NCBI GenBank assembly: GCA_002352215.1 | Contig: DEIB01000026.1 | Span: forward strand, 65,313 to 129,312 | DNA: 64,000 nt | Reading direction: 5' to 3' | DNA from: Chthonomonas sp. UBA2785 | Lineage (GTDB): Bacteria > Armatimonadota > Fimbriimonadia > Fimbriimonadales > Fimbriimonadaceae | Shown here: positions 31,920-41,144 of the stretch, piece after piece | Layout of the letters: each line of letters starts with the position of its first letter | How positions within the stretch are numbered: position 1 is the stretch's first letter | Notes under the pieces: generated by a model | What the model saw: the letters and a program-made list of their open reading frames with translations, nothing else | Told to the model about the DNA's origin: nothing | Database searches by the model: none | Position numbers and translations under genes: made by a program

Positions 31920-33412
31920 TGGCATACGAACCATCCATTGATAAGAGCCTGCTGGAAGGCGAGCATACAGAGGCGTCCATTGACGCCGCGATCGCCGATA
32001 TCGTCCTCGATCCGAAGACGCATACTCAGCCGGCCATCAATCACCTCAAGCTCGGCAAGCTGAACGTCAAGATTCCGGCCCCCGAAGGCTACAACAGCCC
32101 CTGGTTCCTCTTTATGGGGATTGGGTTCTTGTTCGTCAACATCCTGCTGGTCTCCATTGCCGTTCTCGTTTTCACGGGGATCGGGATTTGGGGGAACAAC
32201 CAGCCGGTCGGTTGGGGCTTCGACATCATCAACTTCGTTTGGTGGATCGGGATCGGCCACGCCGGCACCCTCATTTCCGCCATTCTTCTGTTGCTCCGCC
32301 AAAAGTGGCGCAACTCGATCAACCGCTTCGCGGAAGCGATGACGATTTTCGCCGTTATGTGCGCGGGCATCTATCCGCTCCTGCACACCGGCCGACCCTG
32401 GGCCGCGTACTGGCTGTTCCCCTACCCGAACGTACTTGGGATGTGGCCGAACTTCCGCTCGCCGCTGGTGTGGGACGTCTTCGCCGTCAGCACGTACATG
32501 ACTGTTTCGATCCTCTTCTGGTTCGTCGGTCTTATCCCTGACTTCGCGACGCTCCGCGACCGCGCCAAGGGCAAGATTGCCCGGGTGGCGTTCGGGGTGG
32601 CTTCGATGGGTTGGAAGGGTTCCGCGAAGGACTGGGTGCGCTACGAGCACGCCTCGCTGATCCTCGCCGGGATTTCCACTCCGCTCGTGCTTTCGGTGCA
32701 CACCATCGTGTCGTTCGACTTTGCCATGGGGATCGTCCCCGGCTGGAACGTCACCATCTTCCCGCCGTACTTCGTCGCGGGCGCCGTGTTTGCCGGGTTT
32801 GCCATGGTCATCACCCTGATGGTGCCCATCCGCAAGTGGTACAAGCTCGAAGCCTTTGTCACGATGAAGCACTTCGACTGGATGGCCAAAGTTATGCTGG
32901 CCACCGGGCTCATCGTCGTCTACGGCTACGCGATGGAAATCTTCTACGCCATCTACAGTGGCGTACCCTGGGAACTCAGTCTCTTCCACAACCGCTGGGA
33001 GATTCTCCAGGCTCCGTATTCGTGGGCGTTCTGGCTCCTCATCTTGTTCAACGGCATCATCCCGCAAATCCTCTGGATTCCCAAGATGCGCCAAAACCTG
33101 ACGGTGCTTATGCTGGTATCGGCCAGCGTCAGCATTGGCATGTGGTTCGAGCGGTACGTGATCATCCCGATCTCGCTGACTCGCGACTACCTGCCCAGTA
33201 GCTACGGCTACTACACGCCGACGGGTTGGGACTTTGCCATGTTCTTTGGCAGCATGGGGCTCTTTGTCTTCCTGCTTCTCCTGTTCATCCGGTTCCTGCC
33301 CATGATCAACATCTTCGAAATTAAGGAGCTGAAGCATCAGCTGGACCACGAGGCGCACGCCGAGAACGGTCACGGACACGGCGCGGACACGGAGGCCGCC
33401 CCGGCGCACTAA
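31919..33412 (+). CDS. actC: Alternative complex III membrane subunit ActC (NrfD-like)
   Basis: A 497-residue polytopic membrane protein of the NrfD/PsrC type with about ten helices, beginning with YNSPWFLFMGIGFLFVNILL. Conserved WWIGIGHAGTLISAILLLL and RYEHASLILAGISTPLVLS segments line the quinol site in this family. The C-terminal cytoplasmic tail is His-rich (HQLDHEAHAENGHGHGAD). It shares TAATG with actB. It anchors the complex and binds menaquinol or ubiquinol. Confidence 0.93.
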   Translation: MAYEPSIDKSLLEGEHTEASIDAAIADIVLDPKTHTQPAINHLKLGKLNVKIPAPEGYNSPWFLFMGIGFLFVNILLVSIAVLVFTGIGIWGNNQPVGWGFDIINFVWWIGIGHAGTLISAILLLLRQKWRNSINRFAEAMTIFAVMCAGIYPLLHTGRPWAAYWLFPYPNVLGMWPNFRSPLVWDVFAVSTYMTVSILFWFVGLIPDFATLRDRAKGKIARVAFGVASMGWKGSAKDWVRYEHASLILAGISTPLVLSVHTIVSFDFAMGIVPGWNVTIFPPYFVAGAVFAGFAMVITLMVPIRKWYKLEAFVTMKHFDWMAKVMLATGLIVVYGYAMEIFYAIYSGVPWELSLFHNRWEILQAPYSWAFWLLILFNGIIPQILWIPKMRQNLTVLMLVSASVSIGMWFERYVIIPISLTRDYLPSSYGYYTPTGWDFAMFFGSMGLFVFLLLLFIRFLPMINIFEIKELKHQLDHEAHAENGHGHGADTEAAPAH

Positions 33413-33430
33413 GCGCCCCGGAGATAAACC

Positions 33431-34030
33431 ATGAGTCACGGTCGAGATACCGCCCCGAAGCCTTACGGCACCGTCGCGGGCTTTGCCACGGCGGATGAAC
33501 TGCTGGCCGCCACCCAGGCGGTGGTGAACGCGGGCTATAAGAAGCTGGACGCCTATTCGCCGGTACCGGTGCACGGGCTGGCGGACGTCATGAACTTTAA
33601 AGACTTCCGCCTGCACTACGGAGCCCTCGCCGGGGGCCTGACGGGTGCAACGGTGGGTATGAGCTTGCAAGCCATTACCGGAGGTGCGCTGACGCGCATC
33701 GGGATTGAACTCCCGCCGATGTGGCAGTACGCGCACAACACGGGGGGCAAGCCGCTGTTCAGCTGGCCCATGTTCATCCCGGTTATGTTCGAGTGCACCA
33801 TCCTTCTCACGGCCTTCGCCGTGGTAGGCGGGCTGTTCGCGCTATGCGGACTGCCGAAGCCGCACCACCCGATCTTTAACGCGGAAGCGTTCCACCGGGC
33901 CTCGCAGGATCGCTACTTCCTGTGCGTCGAAGCCACCGACCCGCGCTACGCGCCGGACCAAGTGGCCAGCCTAATGCACGAGATGGGCGCCGAAAGCGTG
34001 GAGCACGTGATGACCTCGGAGGGCTACTAA
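33431..34030 (+). CDS. actD: Alternative complex III subunit ActD (DUF3341)
   Basis: A 199-residue protein with the DUF3341 layout: a soluble N-terminus (YGTVAGFATADELLAATQAV, then AYSPVPVHGL), two membrane helices (about 63-85 and 115-137) and a C-terminal soluble domain starting HPIFNAEAFHRASQDRYFL. It is a structural subunit of the complex with no cofactor motif. An 18-nt gap with a GGAGATAAACC ribosome-binding region separates it from actC, and TAATG joins it to actE. Confidence 0.92.
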   Translation: MSHGRDTAPKPYGTVAGFATADELLAATQAVVNAGYKKLDAYSPVPVHGLADVMNFKDFRLHYGALAGGLTGATVGMSLQAITGGALTRIGIELPPMWQYAHNTGGKPLFSWPMFIPVMFECTILLTAFAVVGGLFALCGLPKPHHPIFNAEAFHRASQDRYFLCVEATDPRYAPDQVASLMHEMGAESVEHVMTSEGY

Positions 34031-34686
34031 TGAAGAAATCTCTTTGGGCACTCGCTCTGCTTAGCCTGCTGGCCGGCGGCTGCCACCGCGATATGTGGCT
34101 GCAACCCAAGGCCAAGGTGAACCGCGAGAGTGACTTCTTTGCGGATGGCCTCAGCTCGCGGCCGAACGTGCCCGGAACCGTGGCTACCGAAGATGTCGGT
34201 CTTACGCGGCCGGTCCGCACGGGATACGACAGCAACGGCAAGCTCGTTCGCGAGATTCCGATGGCCGTCACCAAGGAACTGATCGCCCGAGGCAAAGAGC
34301 GATACCAAATCTTCTGTACGCACTGCCATGGCGCGGTGGGCGACGGGGAAGGCATGATCGCCCAACGCGGTCTCACCTTGGCCCAGCCGGTGGCGAGCTA
34401 CCACACGGATCGTCTGCGCGAACTGCCGGACGGCCACATCTTCGACGTCATTACCAACGGCTTCGGGACGATGTATCCGTTCTCCGACCGTTTGCCGGAT
34501 CCGAATGACCGCTGGGCCATCGTAGCGTACATCCGCACGCTGCAGTACAGCCAGTTTGCACCGGCCAGTTCACTCCCGGCCGACATGCGCGCCAAGGTGG
34601 ACAACCCGCCGCCGCTCCCCTCGCAGCAAAAGCCGGAGGGCAAGCACGGCAAGGGCGAGGACCATAGCGCAGGAGGCGCCCACTAA
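34030..34686 (+). CDS. actE: Alternative complex III monoheme cytochrome c lipoprotein ActE
   Basis: A 218-residue lipoprotein: signal MKKSLWALALLSLLAGGC with the lipidated Cys18, then one heme site CTHCHGAVGDGEGM at about residue 97 and a candidate Met ligand further on (GTMYPFSDRLPDPNDRW is the usual ActE segment). The tail is His-rich (KHGKGEDHSAGGAH). It sits on the periplasmic face and hands electrons to the oxidase or a soluble carrier. TAATG overlaps on both sides. Confidence 0.93.
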   Translation: MKKSLWALALLSLLAGGCHRDMWLQPKAKVNRESDFFADGLSSRPNVPGTVATEDVGLTRPVRTGYDSNGKLVREIPMAVTKELIARGKERYQIFCTHCHGAVGDGEGMIAQRGLTLAQPVASYHTDRLRELPDGHIFDVITNGFGTMYPFSDRLPDPNDRWAIVAYIRTLQYSQFAPASSLPADMRAKVDNPPPLPSQQKPEGKHGKGEDHSAGGAH

Positions 34687-35882
34687 TGAGCGAAACCGAA
34701 ACGACCATGCATGAATCCGCGCCGAAGAATACGATCGGTACCAACTACTCCATCCTTGGGGTGCTGTTGCTGGTGGTGGGTGGCGGCCTCTTCGCGGCCA
34801 CCGGCATGAGCGCGGGCATGGAGAACATGCTCCGCAGCTACATCTACGGTTACATGTTCTGGTGCGGCCTCACCATCGGCTGCTTTGGCCTTCAGTTGCT
34901 CCACCACACCATTCGGGCGCGTTGGAGCCGCCCCGTGCTTCGCATTTGGGAATCGGCTTGCTCGCCGCTCATGCTCGGCATCCAGGCCGTCGCGTTCTTG
35001 CCGATTGCCATGAACCTGCCGCTCATCTACAAGTGGATGAAGCCGGAAGTGGTGGCCGCCGACAAGATTCTCCAGAACAAGGCGTTCTATCTCAACCCCA
35101 CGGTGTTCTACATCACCACGTTCGGGTTCTTCGCGTTCATGATCTTCTGGAGCTATCAGCTTCAGGCGCTCCAACGCAAGGAAGACGCCACCGGGGACAA
35201 GAGCTACGCCGACAAGCGAGCCGTGTGGGCACCGCCAGGATTGCTCTTCTTCGTTCTGCTGCTCAACTTCTTCTACACCAGCGTTCTTATGAGCCTGGAT
35301 GCGCACTGGTTCAGCACCATCTATGGGGTGTGGCTGATGGTGGGCTTCGCACTGGCCGGTCTCGCCTTCACGGGCATGACCGTGGGCACGCAACACAAGC
35401 GCGCGCCGTTCGTGGGCATCATCAACGAGAAGTTCACCTACGACATCGGGATTCTCACGTTGGCGTTTACGCTTCTGTGGGCGTACTTCACGTTCAGCCA
35501 GTTCCTCATCACCTGGAGCGGGAACTTGCCCGAGTTCACGGTCTGGTTTGTGGATCGCTCGGTCCAGCCGTACAGCACCCTGGCCGGCATGGGCATGTTC
35601 GCGCAGTTCCTCATTCCGTTCATCGTGTTGCTCCAGCCGGCCTCGCGCCGCAACCCGGCGGTCTTTGCCGCCCTGGGGGGCTGGGTGTTCTCGGTGCGGA
35701 TGTTCGACTTCTACTACGTTGTCGTGCCGAGCCTGAAGCTGGCCTCGCCGAATGCGCTCACTCTCATCGGGGGGTTGTTCGCTATGGGCGGCCTCTGGCT
35801 CCTCGTCTTTGCCCTGCAATACAAGTCCCGACCGGAACTTGTGAATGGCTCCGACTACCAACTGGCGGCAAACCATGGCTAA
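34686..35882 (+). CDS. actF: Alternative complex III membrane subunit ActF
   Basis: A 398-residue polytopic membrane protein similar in fold to ActC, with about ten helices; recognisable parts are NYSILGVLLLVVGGGLFAAT, SYIYGYMFWCGLTIGCFGLQ, and TLLWAYFTFSQFLITWSGN. It completes the six-gene act set. It lacks the ActC quinol-site signature, in line with a structural role for ActF. It overlaps the next small gene by 8 nt. Confidence 0.92.
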   Translation: MSETETTMHESAPKNTIGTNYSILGVLLLVVGGGLFAATGMSAGMENMLRSYIYGYMFWCGLTIGCFGLQLLHHTIRARWSRPVLRIWESACSPLMLGIQAVAFLPIAMNLPLIYKWMKPEVVAADKILQNKAFYLNPTVFYITTFGFFAFMIFWSYQLQALQRKEDATGDKSYADKRAVWAPPGLLFFVLLLNFFYTSVLMSLDAHWFSTIYGVWLMVGFALAGLAFTGMTVGTQHKRAPFVGIINEKFTYDIGILTLAFTLLWAYFTFSQFLITWSGNLPEFTVWFVDRSVQPYSTLAGMGMFAQFLIPFIVLLQPASRRNPAVFAALGGWVFSVRMFDFYYVVVPSLKLASPNALTLIGGLFAMGGLWLLVFALQYKSRPELVNGSDYQLAANHG

Positions 35883-36366
35883 TCATCACGATCACGACGA
35901 ACACTCCCAGGATCTCAACCTCCTGGAGGAGATGAACTACGAAACCCGCGACTTCGACGTGGACCAAGCGCCCAAGGGCACCGTTTGGTTCTTCGCCGTC
36001 ACCACCGGGTTCTTCATCCTGGCGTTCATTTCGTTGATTTTCATGGGTCCGGACTTCATCCCGTGGTTCCGTGACGGCAAGTTCCAAACGGTGAACCAAC
36101 CGGATGTCCGCCGCCGCATGCCTGAAGCCCCGGCTCCGCTGCTGCAAAGCAACATCACCGCGAAGAAGGACACGGTTGACCTCCGCAAGAAGGAAGCCGA
36201 CAAGCTGGCCACCTACGGTTGGGCGAACAAGGAGAAGACCGCCGCCAAGATTCCGGTGGAGGAAGCCATGAACATGGTCGCCTCTCAAGGGAAATTGCCG
36301 CGCTGGGCTCCGGCTGCCCCGGCCTCGACCACTCCGGCTGAGAACCGCACCCCCGCCACCCGCTAA
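35875..36366 (+). CDS. Small conserved membrane protein of act-cox operons
   Basis: A 163-residue protein with a His/Asp-rich N-terminus (MANHHDHDEHSQ), one membrane helix at about 40-60 (VWFFAVTTGFFILAFISLIF) and a soluble C-terminal part with LATYGWANKEKTAAKIPVEE. That last segment resembles a YGWVD....IPI..AM motif of small proteins encoded between act and cox genes in several phyla, suggesting an assembly or accessory role for the respiratory chain. ATG 35875 overlaps the actF stop; an upstream in-frame ATG at 35845 lies inside actF and is less likely. Confidence 0.75.
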   Translation: MANHHDHDEHSQDLNLLEEMNYETRDFDVDQAPKGTVWFFAVTTGFFILAFISLIFMGPDFIPWFRDGKFQTVNQPDVRRRMPEAPAPLLQSNITAKKDTVDLRKKEADKLATYGWANKEKTAAKIPVEEAMNMVASQGKLPRWAPAAPASTTPAENRTPATR

Positions 36367-36377
36367 AGAGAACCTCC

Positions 36378-37235
36378 ATGCGCACTTTCGTTACCGCCAT
36401 CCTGCTCCTGGTCACCGCGCTCAGCGCGGCCCAGTTCTATGGATATAAGGATCAACCGGTTCCGGGGCAATCCCGCGTGCCGACCGAAGCGGCGGGCGAT
36501 ATGCGCATTGAGCAAAAGCTGGGGGCGATGGTGCCGAAGGATGTTCGCCTGATCAACGAAGAGGGTCGCACCGTGCGGGTCGAAGAGTTGCTCGGCAAGA
36601 AGCCGACGATTCTCGCCTTTGTCTTCTACGATTGCACCAGCGTCTGCCTCGACGTCCTCTTCAACCTCACCAAGGAGCTGAAGGGGCTGAAAACGCAGGA
36701 AGTTGGCCGCGAATACCGCGTGGTGGTCGTGAGCATTAAGCCCACGGAGACCCCTGCGCATGCGCGCTCCGCCAAGATGCGCACCCTGGAGAACTATCCG
36801 AAGGAGCGACGCACGAAAATCACGGAGGAAGGATTCCAGTTCCTCGTGGGCGAAGAGAAGGAAGTCCGCCGCTTGGCCGATGCCGTCGGATTCAAGTACA
36901 CCTACGACGCCAAGAGCAACAACGTGGTCCATCCGGCCGGAATCATGGTTTTGAGCCCCGCGGGCAACGTCTCTCGCTATTTCGTCACGACCGAGTACAG
37001 CGCCTTCATGATTCGTGAAGCGCTGGCCACCGCCAACGAAGGCAAGATGGGCCCGCGCGATGAGCGCCCCTTCTACCTCGCTTGCATTGATATCGACCCG
37101 CTCACCGGAGCACGGTCCCTCAACATCATGAATACGCTGAAGGTGTTTGGACTCCTTACAGTCCTCTGCCTGGCGCTGTTCATCACGACTTCACTGATTA
37201 AGGAGCGCCGCGCCCTCAAGCACGGAACCGAGTAA
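36378..37235 (+). CDS. Sco1/SenC-family copper chaperone
   Basis: A 285-residue thioredoxin-fold protein with signal peptide (residues 1-17), the copper-binding CX3C in FYDCTSVCLDVL and the distant His in NVVHPAGIMVLSP, the three Sco ligands. Unusually a C-terminal membrane helix (about 252-274, VFGLLTVLCLALFITTSL) anchors it. It delivers copper to the CuA site of subunit II, encoded 6 nt downstream. The placement between act and cox genes fits this role. Confidence 0.92.
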   Translation: MRTFVTAILLLVTALSAAQFYGYKDQPVPGQSRVPTEAAGDMRIEQKLGAMVPKDVRLINEEGRTVRVEELLGKKPTILAFVFYDCTSVCLDVLFNLTKELKGLKTQEVGREYRVVVVSIKPTETPAHARSAKMRTLENYPKERRTKITEEGFQFLVGEEKEVRRLADAVGFKYTYDAKSNNVVHPAGIMVLSPAGNVSRYFVTTEYSAFMIREALATANEGKMGPRDERPFYLACIDIDPLTGARSLNIMNTLKVFGLLTVLCLALFITTSLIKERRALKHGTE

Positions 37236-37241
37236 CACACG

Positions 37242-38327
37242 ATGAACTTCCCCATCATGCCACCGCAAGCCAGCGAGTTTGCACCGAAATACGACGCAAT
37301 CTTCTGGGCGACATCAGGTCTCACCGTGATCTTCACGGCTATGGTCGCGATCCTGATCGTCATCCTCGCGGGCAAGTACAAGCGGGGCTCAAAAGCTGAC
37401 CGTAGCAATCCTTCTAGCCACAATACGACTCTCGAAATGCTCCTGATGGGCGTCCCGACGGTGCTGGGAATGATCATTTTTGTCTGGTCGGCGGTGCTGT
37501 TCATCGAAGCTCGGACGATGCCCAAGAACGCTCAAGAAATCTTTGTCATCGGTAAGCGCTGGATGTGGCATGCCCAGCACATGAACGGAGTGCGCGAGAA
37601 CAACGAAATTACAGTTCCGCTCGGCAAGCCGGTCAAGCTCACCATGATTAGCCAAGACGTGGTGCACGCCATGTACCTGCCCGATTTCCGCGCACAGTAT
37701 CACGTGGTGCCGGGTCGCTACACGCAGCTCCACTTCACCGCCACCAAGCCGGGCACCTACAAGATGTTCTGCAACATCCACTGCGGCACCCAGCACTCCG
37801 AAATGGTCGGTTACGTCCACGTGCTGCCCCAAGCCGAATTCGACGCCTGGATGGCCAATGGCGGCAACCGCTACCTCAAGACGAACCTGACCATGGCCGA
37901 AGCCGGCAAGCAGATTTGGGATGACAAGGGTTGCGGCAACTGCCACCAAACTCTGGATAACGAACGCGCCCCGAGCGTGGTCGGCATCTACGGCTCCACC
38001 CGCAAGCTGACGGACGGCACCACGGTGGAAGCCAACGAGGACTACCTCCGCGAAAGCATTCTTCGCCCTTGGAACAAACTCACGACCGGCTATGAGCGCA
38101 CCATGCAGGCCTACGAAGGCGTGCTGAGCGAAGAGCAAGTGCTCAACCTCATTGCCTATATGAAGAGCCTGGGCCAAGGCGGCACCAGCCCTGACAAGGG
38201 CATTTACCAACAACCGGTCAAGACCGGACGAGATTTTCCGGTGGGACGCAAGGACCCGGTGGACATCGCCAATGAGCGAGCGTCCGGCGGAGCTTCGCAG
38301 GCTCACGATCTGAGGAACAACCCATGA
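37242..38327 (+). CDS. coxB: Cytochrome c oxidase subunit II with fused cytochrome c domain
   Basis: A 361-residue caa3-type subunit II. Two N-terminal helices (about 22-45 and 65-88) precede the CuA cupredoxin domain with the His ligand of VVHAMYLPDFRAQYHVVPG and the binding loop CNIHCGTQHSEM. Residues about 215-320 form a cytochrome c domain with CGNCH at about residue 228 and the Met-containing ERTMQAYEGVLSEE. It accepts electrons from ActE or a carrier and passes them through heme c and CuA to CoxA. The ATG of coxA overlaps its stop (ATGA). Confidence 0.95.
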   Translation: MNFPIMPPQASEFAPKYDAIFWATSGLTVIFTAMVAILIVILAGKYKRGSKADRSNPSSHNTTLEMLLMGVPTVLGMIIFVWSAVLFIEARTMPKNAQEIFVIGKRWMWHAQHMNGVRENNEITVPLGKPVKLTMISQDVVHAMYLPDFRAQYHVVPGRYTQLHFTATKPGTYKMFCNIHCGTQHSEMVGYVHVLPQAEFDAWMANGGNRYLKTNLTMAEAGKQIWDDKGCGNCHQTLDNERAPSVVGIYGSTRKLTDGTTVEANEDYLRESILRPWNKLTTGYERTMQAYEGVLSEEQVLNLIAYMKSLGQGGTSPDKGIYQQPVKTGRDFPVGRKDPVDIANERASGGASQAHDLRNNP

Positions 38328-40012
38328 GCAGTACTGTGATTGAACAAGCGGTGGAGAGAGAAGAGCCCGCCGCACCCCAAAAGAACTATCTGAACGCAGA
38401 CCACACGATCAAATCGTGGTTGCTCACCGGCGACCACAAGCGGATCGCGGTGCTGTATCTCATCAGCGTCACGTTCTTCTTCTTCTTGGGTGGCATCGCC
38501 GCCGCGTTCATTCGCGCCGAACTGACCTCACCGATGGGGACGCTGCTCAACAGCGAAACCTACAACAAGATGTTCAGCGCCCACGGGATCATCATGATCT
38601 TCTTCTTCCTCATCGCGGCCATCCCGGCGGTGTTGGGGAACTTCCTGATTCCCTTGATGATCGGGGCCAGAGACCTCGCGTTCCCTAGGCTCAACTTGGC
38701 CTCGTGGTACGTCTTCATGCTGGGCGGCCTGCTCTTCATCATCGCCCTCATCTTGGGCGGCGTGGATGCGGGTTGGACGTTCTACACCCCGCTGAGCTCC
38801 CTCTACTCGCAGACCCAAATCACGCTTGCGCTCGTCGGCTTGTTCCTCGCCGGCTTCAGCTCGATCATGACGGGGGTCAACTTTATTGCTACCATCCACA
38901 AGATGCGTGCACCGGGCATGACCTGGTTCCGGATGCCGCTCTACGTGTGGTCGCACTATGCCACCAGCATCATCGCGATTCTCGGCACGCCGGTCGTCGC
39001 CATCACGCTGCTCTTGGTGGCGTTGGAGCGCGGCCTGCGGATCGGTATCTTTAGCCCCGAACTCGGCGGTGACCCGGTGCTGTTCCAGCACATGTTCTGG
39101 TTCTATAGCCACCCGGCCGTGTACATCATGTTGCTGCCTGGCATGGGCGTCATCAGCGAGATCATGTCGTGCTTTAGCCGGCGCCCGGTCTTCGGTTACA
39201 AGTTCGTGGCGTTTAGCTCCATGGCCATTGCCGGTCTCGGCTTCTTGGTGTGGGGCCACCACATGTATGTCAGCTCGCAGAGCGTGTTCCAAGGCATCAT
39301 CTTCTCGCTCATCTCGTTCTTGGTTGCGGTGCCGTCCGCCATCAAGGTCTTTAACTGGAGCTTGACGATGTGGAAGGGCTCGGTGGTCTTCTCGACCCCG
39401 ATGATCTACGCCCTGGGCTTCCTCGGCCTGTTCACCATTGGCGGTCTCACGGGTCTCTACCTCTCGGCCATCGGCACCGACATCCACCTTACGGGTACGT
39501 ACTTCATCGTCGCGCACTTCCACTACGTCATGGTGGGCGGGACGGTTATGGCGTTCCTGGGCGGGCTGCACTTCTGGTGGCCCAAGATGTTTGGCCGCAT
39601 GTACTCCGAATTCTGGGGTCGCATCAGCGCCATCGTGGTGTTCGTTGGGTTTAACTTCACGTTCTTCCCGCAGTTCATCCTTGGTTATCTGGGTATGCCG
39701 CGCCGCTACCACTACTACTACATCGCGCCGGAGTGGCAGGTGTACAACGTGCTCTCCACGGCCGGTTCCACCGTGCTGGGGATTGGCTTCTTGATGCCGG
39801 TGTTCTATCTGCTCAAGTCGCTCAAGAGCGGCCCGATCGCCGGTCCGAATCCGTGGGGCGCCACTGGCCTGGAATGGGAAGCCGCGGCTTCACCGCCAGT
39901 AACTCTCAACTTTGACGGCATCCCCAAGGTTGTCGGTCCGGTCTACAACTACGATGCGATTGAAGACTCTGAGAGCTTCCGCCGCGAACAAATGGAAAAG
40001 GTGACGAAGTAA
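38324..40012 (+). CDS. coxA: Cytochrome c oxidase subunit I, A2 type
   Basis: A 562-residue heme-copper oxidase core subunit with 12 helices. Heme a ligand His lies in KMFSAHGIIMIFFFLIAA; CuB ligands are in WFYSHPAVYIMLLPGMGVIS and WGHHMYVSSQ; the heme a3 and heme a histidines are in IVAHFHYVMVGG. The motif is YSHPAV where A1 enzymes have GHPEV, so the K/D-channel glutamate is absent and the enzyme is A2 type, as expected for caa3 oxidases. It reduces O2 and pumps protons. It abuts coxC with no gap. Confidence 0.96.
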   Translation: MSSTVIEQAVEREEPAAPQKNYLNADHTIKSWLLTGDHKRIAVLYLISVTFFFFLGGIAAAFIRAELTSPMGTLLNSETYNKMFSAHGIIMIFFFLIAAIPAVLGNFLIPLMIGARDLAFPRLNLASWYVFMLGGLLFIIALILGGVDAGWTFYTPLSSLYSQTQITLALVGLFLAGFSSIMTGVNFIATIHKMRAPGMTWFRMPLYVWSHYATSIIAILGTPVVAITLLLVALERGLRIGIFSPELGGDPVLFQHMFWFYSHPAVYIMLLPGMGVISEIMSCFSRRPVFGYKFVAFSSMAIAGLGFLVWGHHMYVSSQSVFQGIIFSLISFLVAVPSAIKVFNWSLTMWKGSVVFSTPMIYALGFLGLFTIGGLTGLYLSAIGTDIHLTGTYFIVAHFHYVMVGGTVMAFLGGLHFWWPKMFGRMYSEFWGRISAIVVFVGFNFTFFPQFILGYLGMPRRYHYYYIAPEWQVYNVLSTAGSTVLGIGFLMPVFYLLKSLKSGPIAGPNPWGATGLEWEAAASPPVTLNFDGIPKVVGPVYNYDAIEDSESFRREQMEKVTK

Positions 40013-40708
40013 ATGGCAGCACACGCACACGACGGGCACCTGCGCTCTCCGGACATGCCGGAGGTGTATCCCCAGTTCGAGGATATCGATCAGCAGCAGG
40101 AAACCTACATCGTTGGGATGTGGGCGTTCCTGGTCAACGAAGTCATGTTCTTCGGGCCGCTGTTCTTCATTTACGGGCTGTACGCCTGGAAGCACAACGC
40201 GGTCTTCTATGTGACTTCGCACCACCTCGATTACAAGATCGGGGCGCTCAACACCACGATCCTGCTCATCAGTAGTTGGATGGTGGCCATGGCCGTGCAC
40301 TACCATCAAAAGAACCAACTCAAGAAGGTGTGCAACATGCTGTGGGGGGCCGCGGTCTGCGGAACGGCATTCCTCGCCATCAAGCTCATCTTTGAGTGGG
40401 CGCCCAAGTTCGATCACGGGCTCTTCCCGACGCCTGGCTTCCAGTCGCGGTACCTCGCTTATTACGGCGCGGATACCAACCCGGATGTCGCCCGCCTGTT
40501 CTTTAGCATGTACTTCGCCATCACGGGCCTGCACGCGCTGCACGTCCTCATTGGCGTTCTCATCTTCGTTTGGCTCATCCGGCTCATCAAGAAGCGCCCG
40601 GATGTCATCACCGACTACGTCCCGACCGAAATGGTGGGGCTGTACTGGCACTTTGTGGACTTGGTGTGGATTTTCCTCTTCCCCTTGTTCTATCTGATGC
40701 CCAAGTAA
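40013..40708 (+). CDS. coxC: Cytochrome c oxidase subunit III
   Basis: A 231-residue membrane protein with the subunit III helices: YIVGMWAFLVNEVMFFGPLF, LNTTILLISSWMVAMAVHY, ITGLHALHVLIGVLIFVW and the final GLYWHFVDLVWIFLFPLFYL. The N-terminal tail has AAHAHDGH. It stabilises the oxidase and follows coxA directly. Confidence 0.95.
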   Translation: MAAHAHDGHLRSPDMPEVYPQFEDIDQQQETYIVGMWAFLVNEVMFFGPLFFIYGLYAWKHNAVFYVTSHHLDYKIGALNTTILLISSWMVAMAVHYHQKNQLKKVCNMLWGAAVCGTAFLAIKLIFEWAPKFDHGLFPTPGFQSRYLAYYGADTNPDVARLFFSMYFAITGLHALHVLIGVLIFVWLIRLIKKRPDVITDYVPTEMVGLYWHFVDLVWIFLFPLFYLMPK

Positions 40709-40724
40709 AGGAGCGTACTGAATC

Positions 40725-41144
40725 ATGTCTGAACACGAAGCAGCAACTCACGGCCACGCGGATCATGGCCATGCCGACCACGGTCACGGTGACCATGGCC
40801 ACCACGTCATCCCACAGGCCAAGCTCCTGCAAACCTTCTTCATTCTCATGGCGCTGATGATCGCCACCGTCGTTGCGGCCCGATTGCCGTACGAAGGCGG
40901 CATCAAGGGCATCCCGTCGGCCATTGCTTGGCTGGTGCTCCTCGGCATCGCTTTCTGGAAGGCGGGCCTCGTCGTCCAGATCTTTATGGGCGTCAAGTAC
41001 AGCACCAAACTCACCAAGCTTTACGCCTACGGTGGCTTTGTGTGGGTGACGTTGCTTGGGGTGACCCTCTTCGACTACGCCACGCGGCAGCTGGAACCGG
41101 TACAGGGCTGGGAGCCCGTCGCCGAATCCGCCCTCCCGCGCTGA
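40725..41144 (+). CDS. coxD: Cytochrome c oxidase subunit IV-like protein
   Basis: A 139-residue protein with a His-rich N-terminal tail (residues 3-27, about ten His in HADHGHADHGHGDHGHH) and three membrane helices starting LLQTFFILMALMIATVVAAR, matching the prokaryotic cytochrome c oxidase subunit IV family. It is the last gene of the operon. Its stop lies inside a hairpin shared with the convergent acyltransferase gene. Confidence 0.88.
   Translation: MSEHEAATHGHADHGHADHGHGDHGHHVIPQAKLLQTFFILMALMIATVVAARLPYEGGIKGIPSAIAWLVLLGIAFWKAGLVVQIFMGVKYSTKLTKLYAYGGFVWVTLLGVTLFDYATRQLEPVQGWEPVAESALPR

Noticed and set aside
31919..33412. Polysulfide or nitrite reductase membrane subunit
   Set aside because: NrfD-like fold alone would allow this, but the flanking actA-F set shows it is ActC of alternative complex III.
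31916..33736. 606-codon open frame on the minus strand across actC-actD
   Set aside because: Same antisense artefact; actC and actD are certain.
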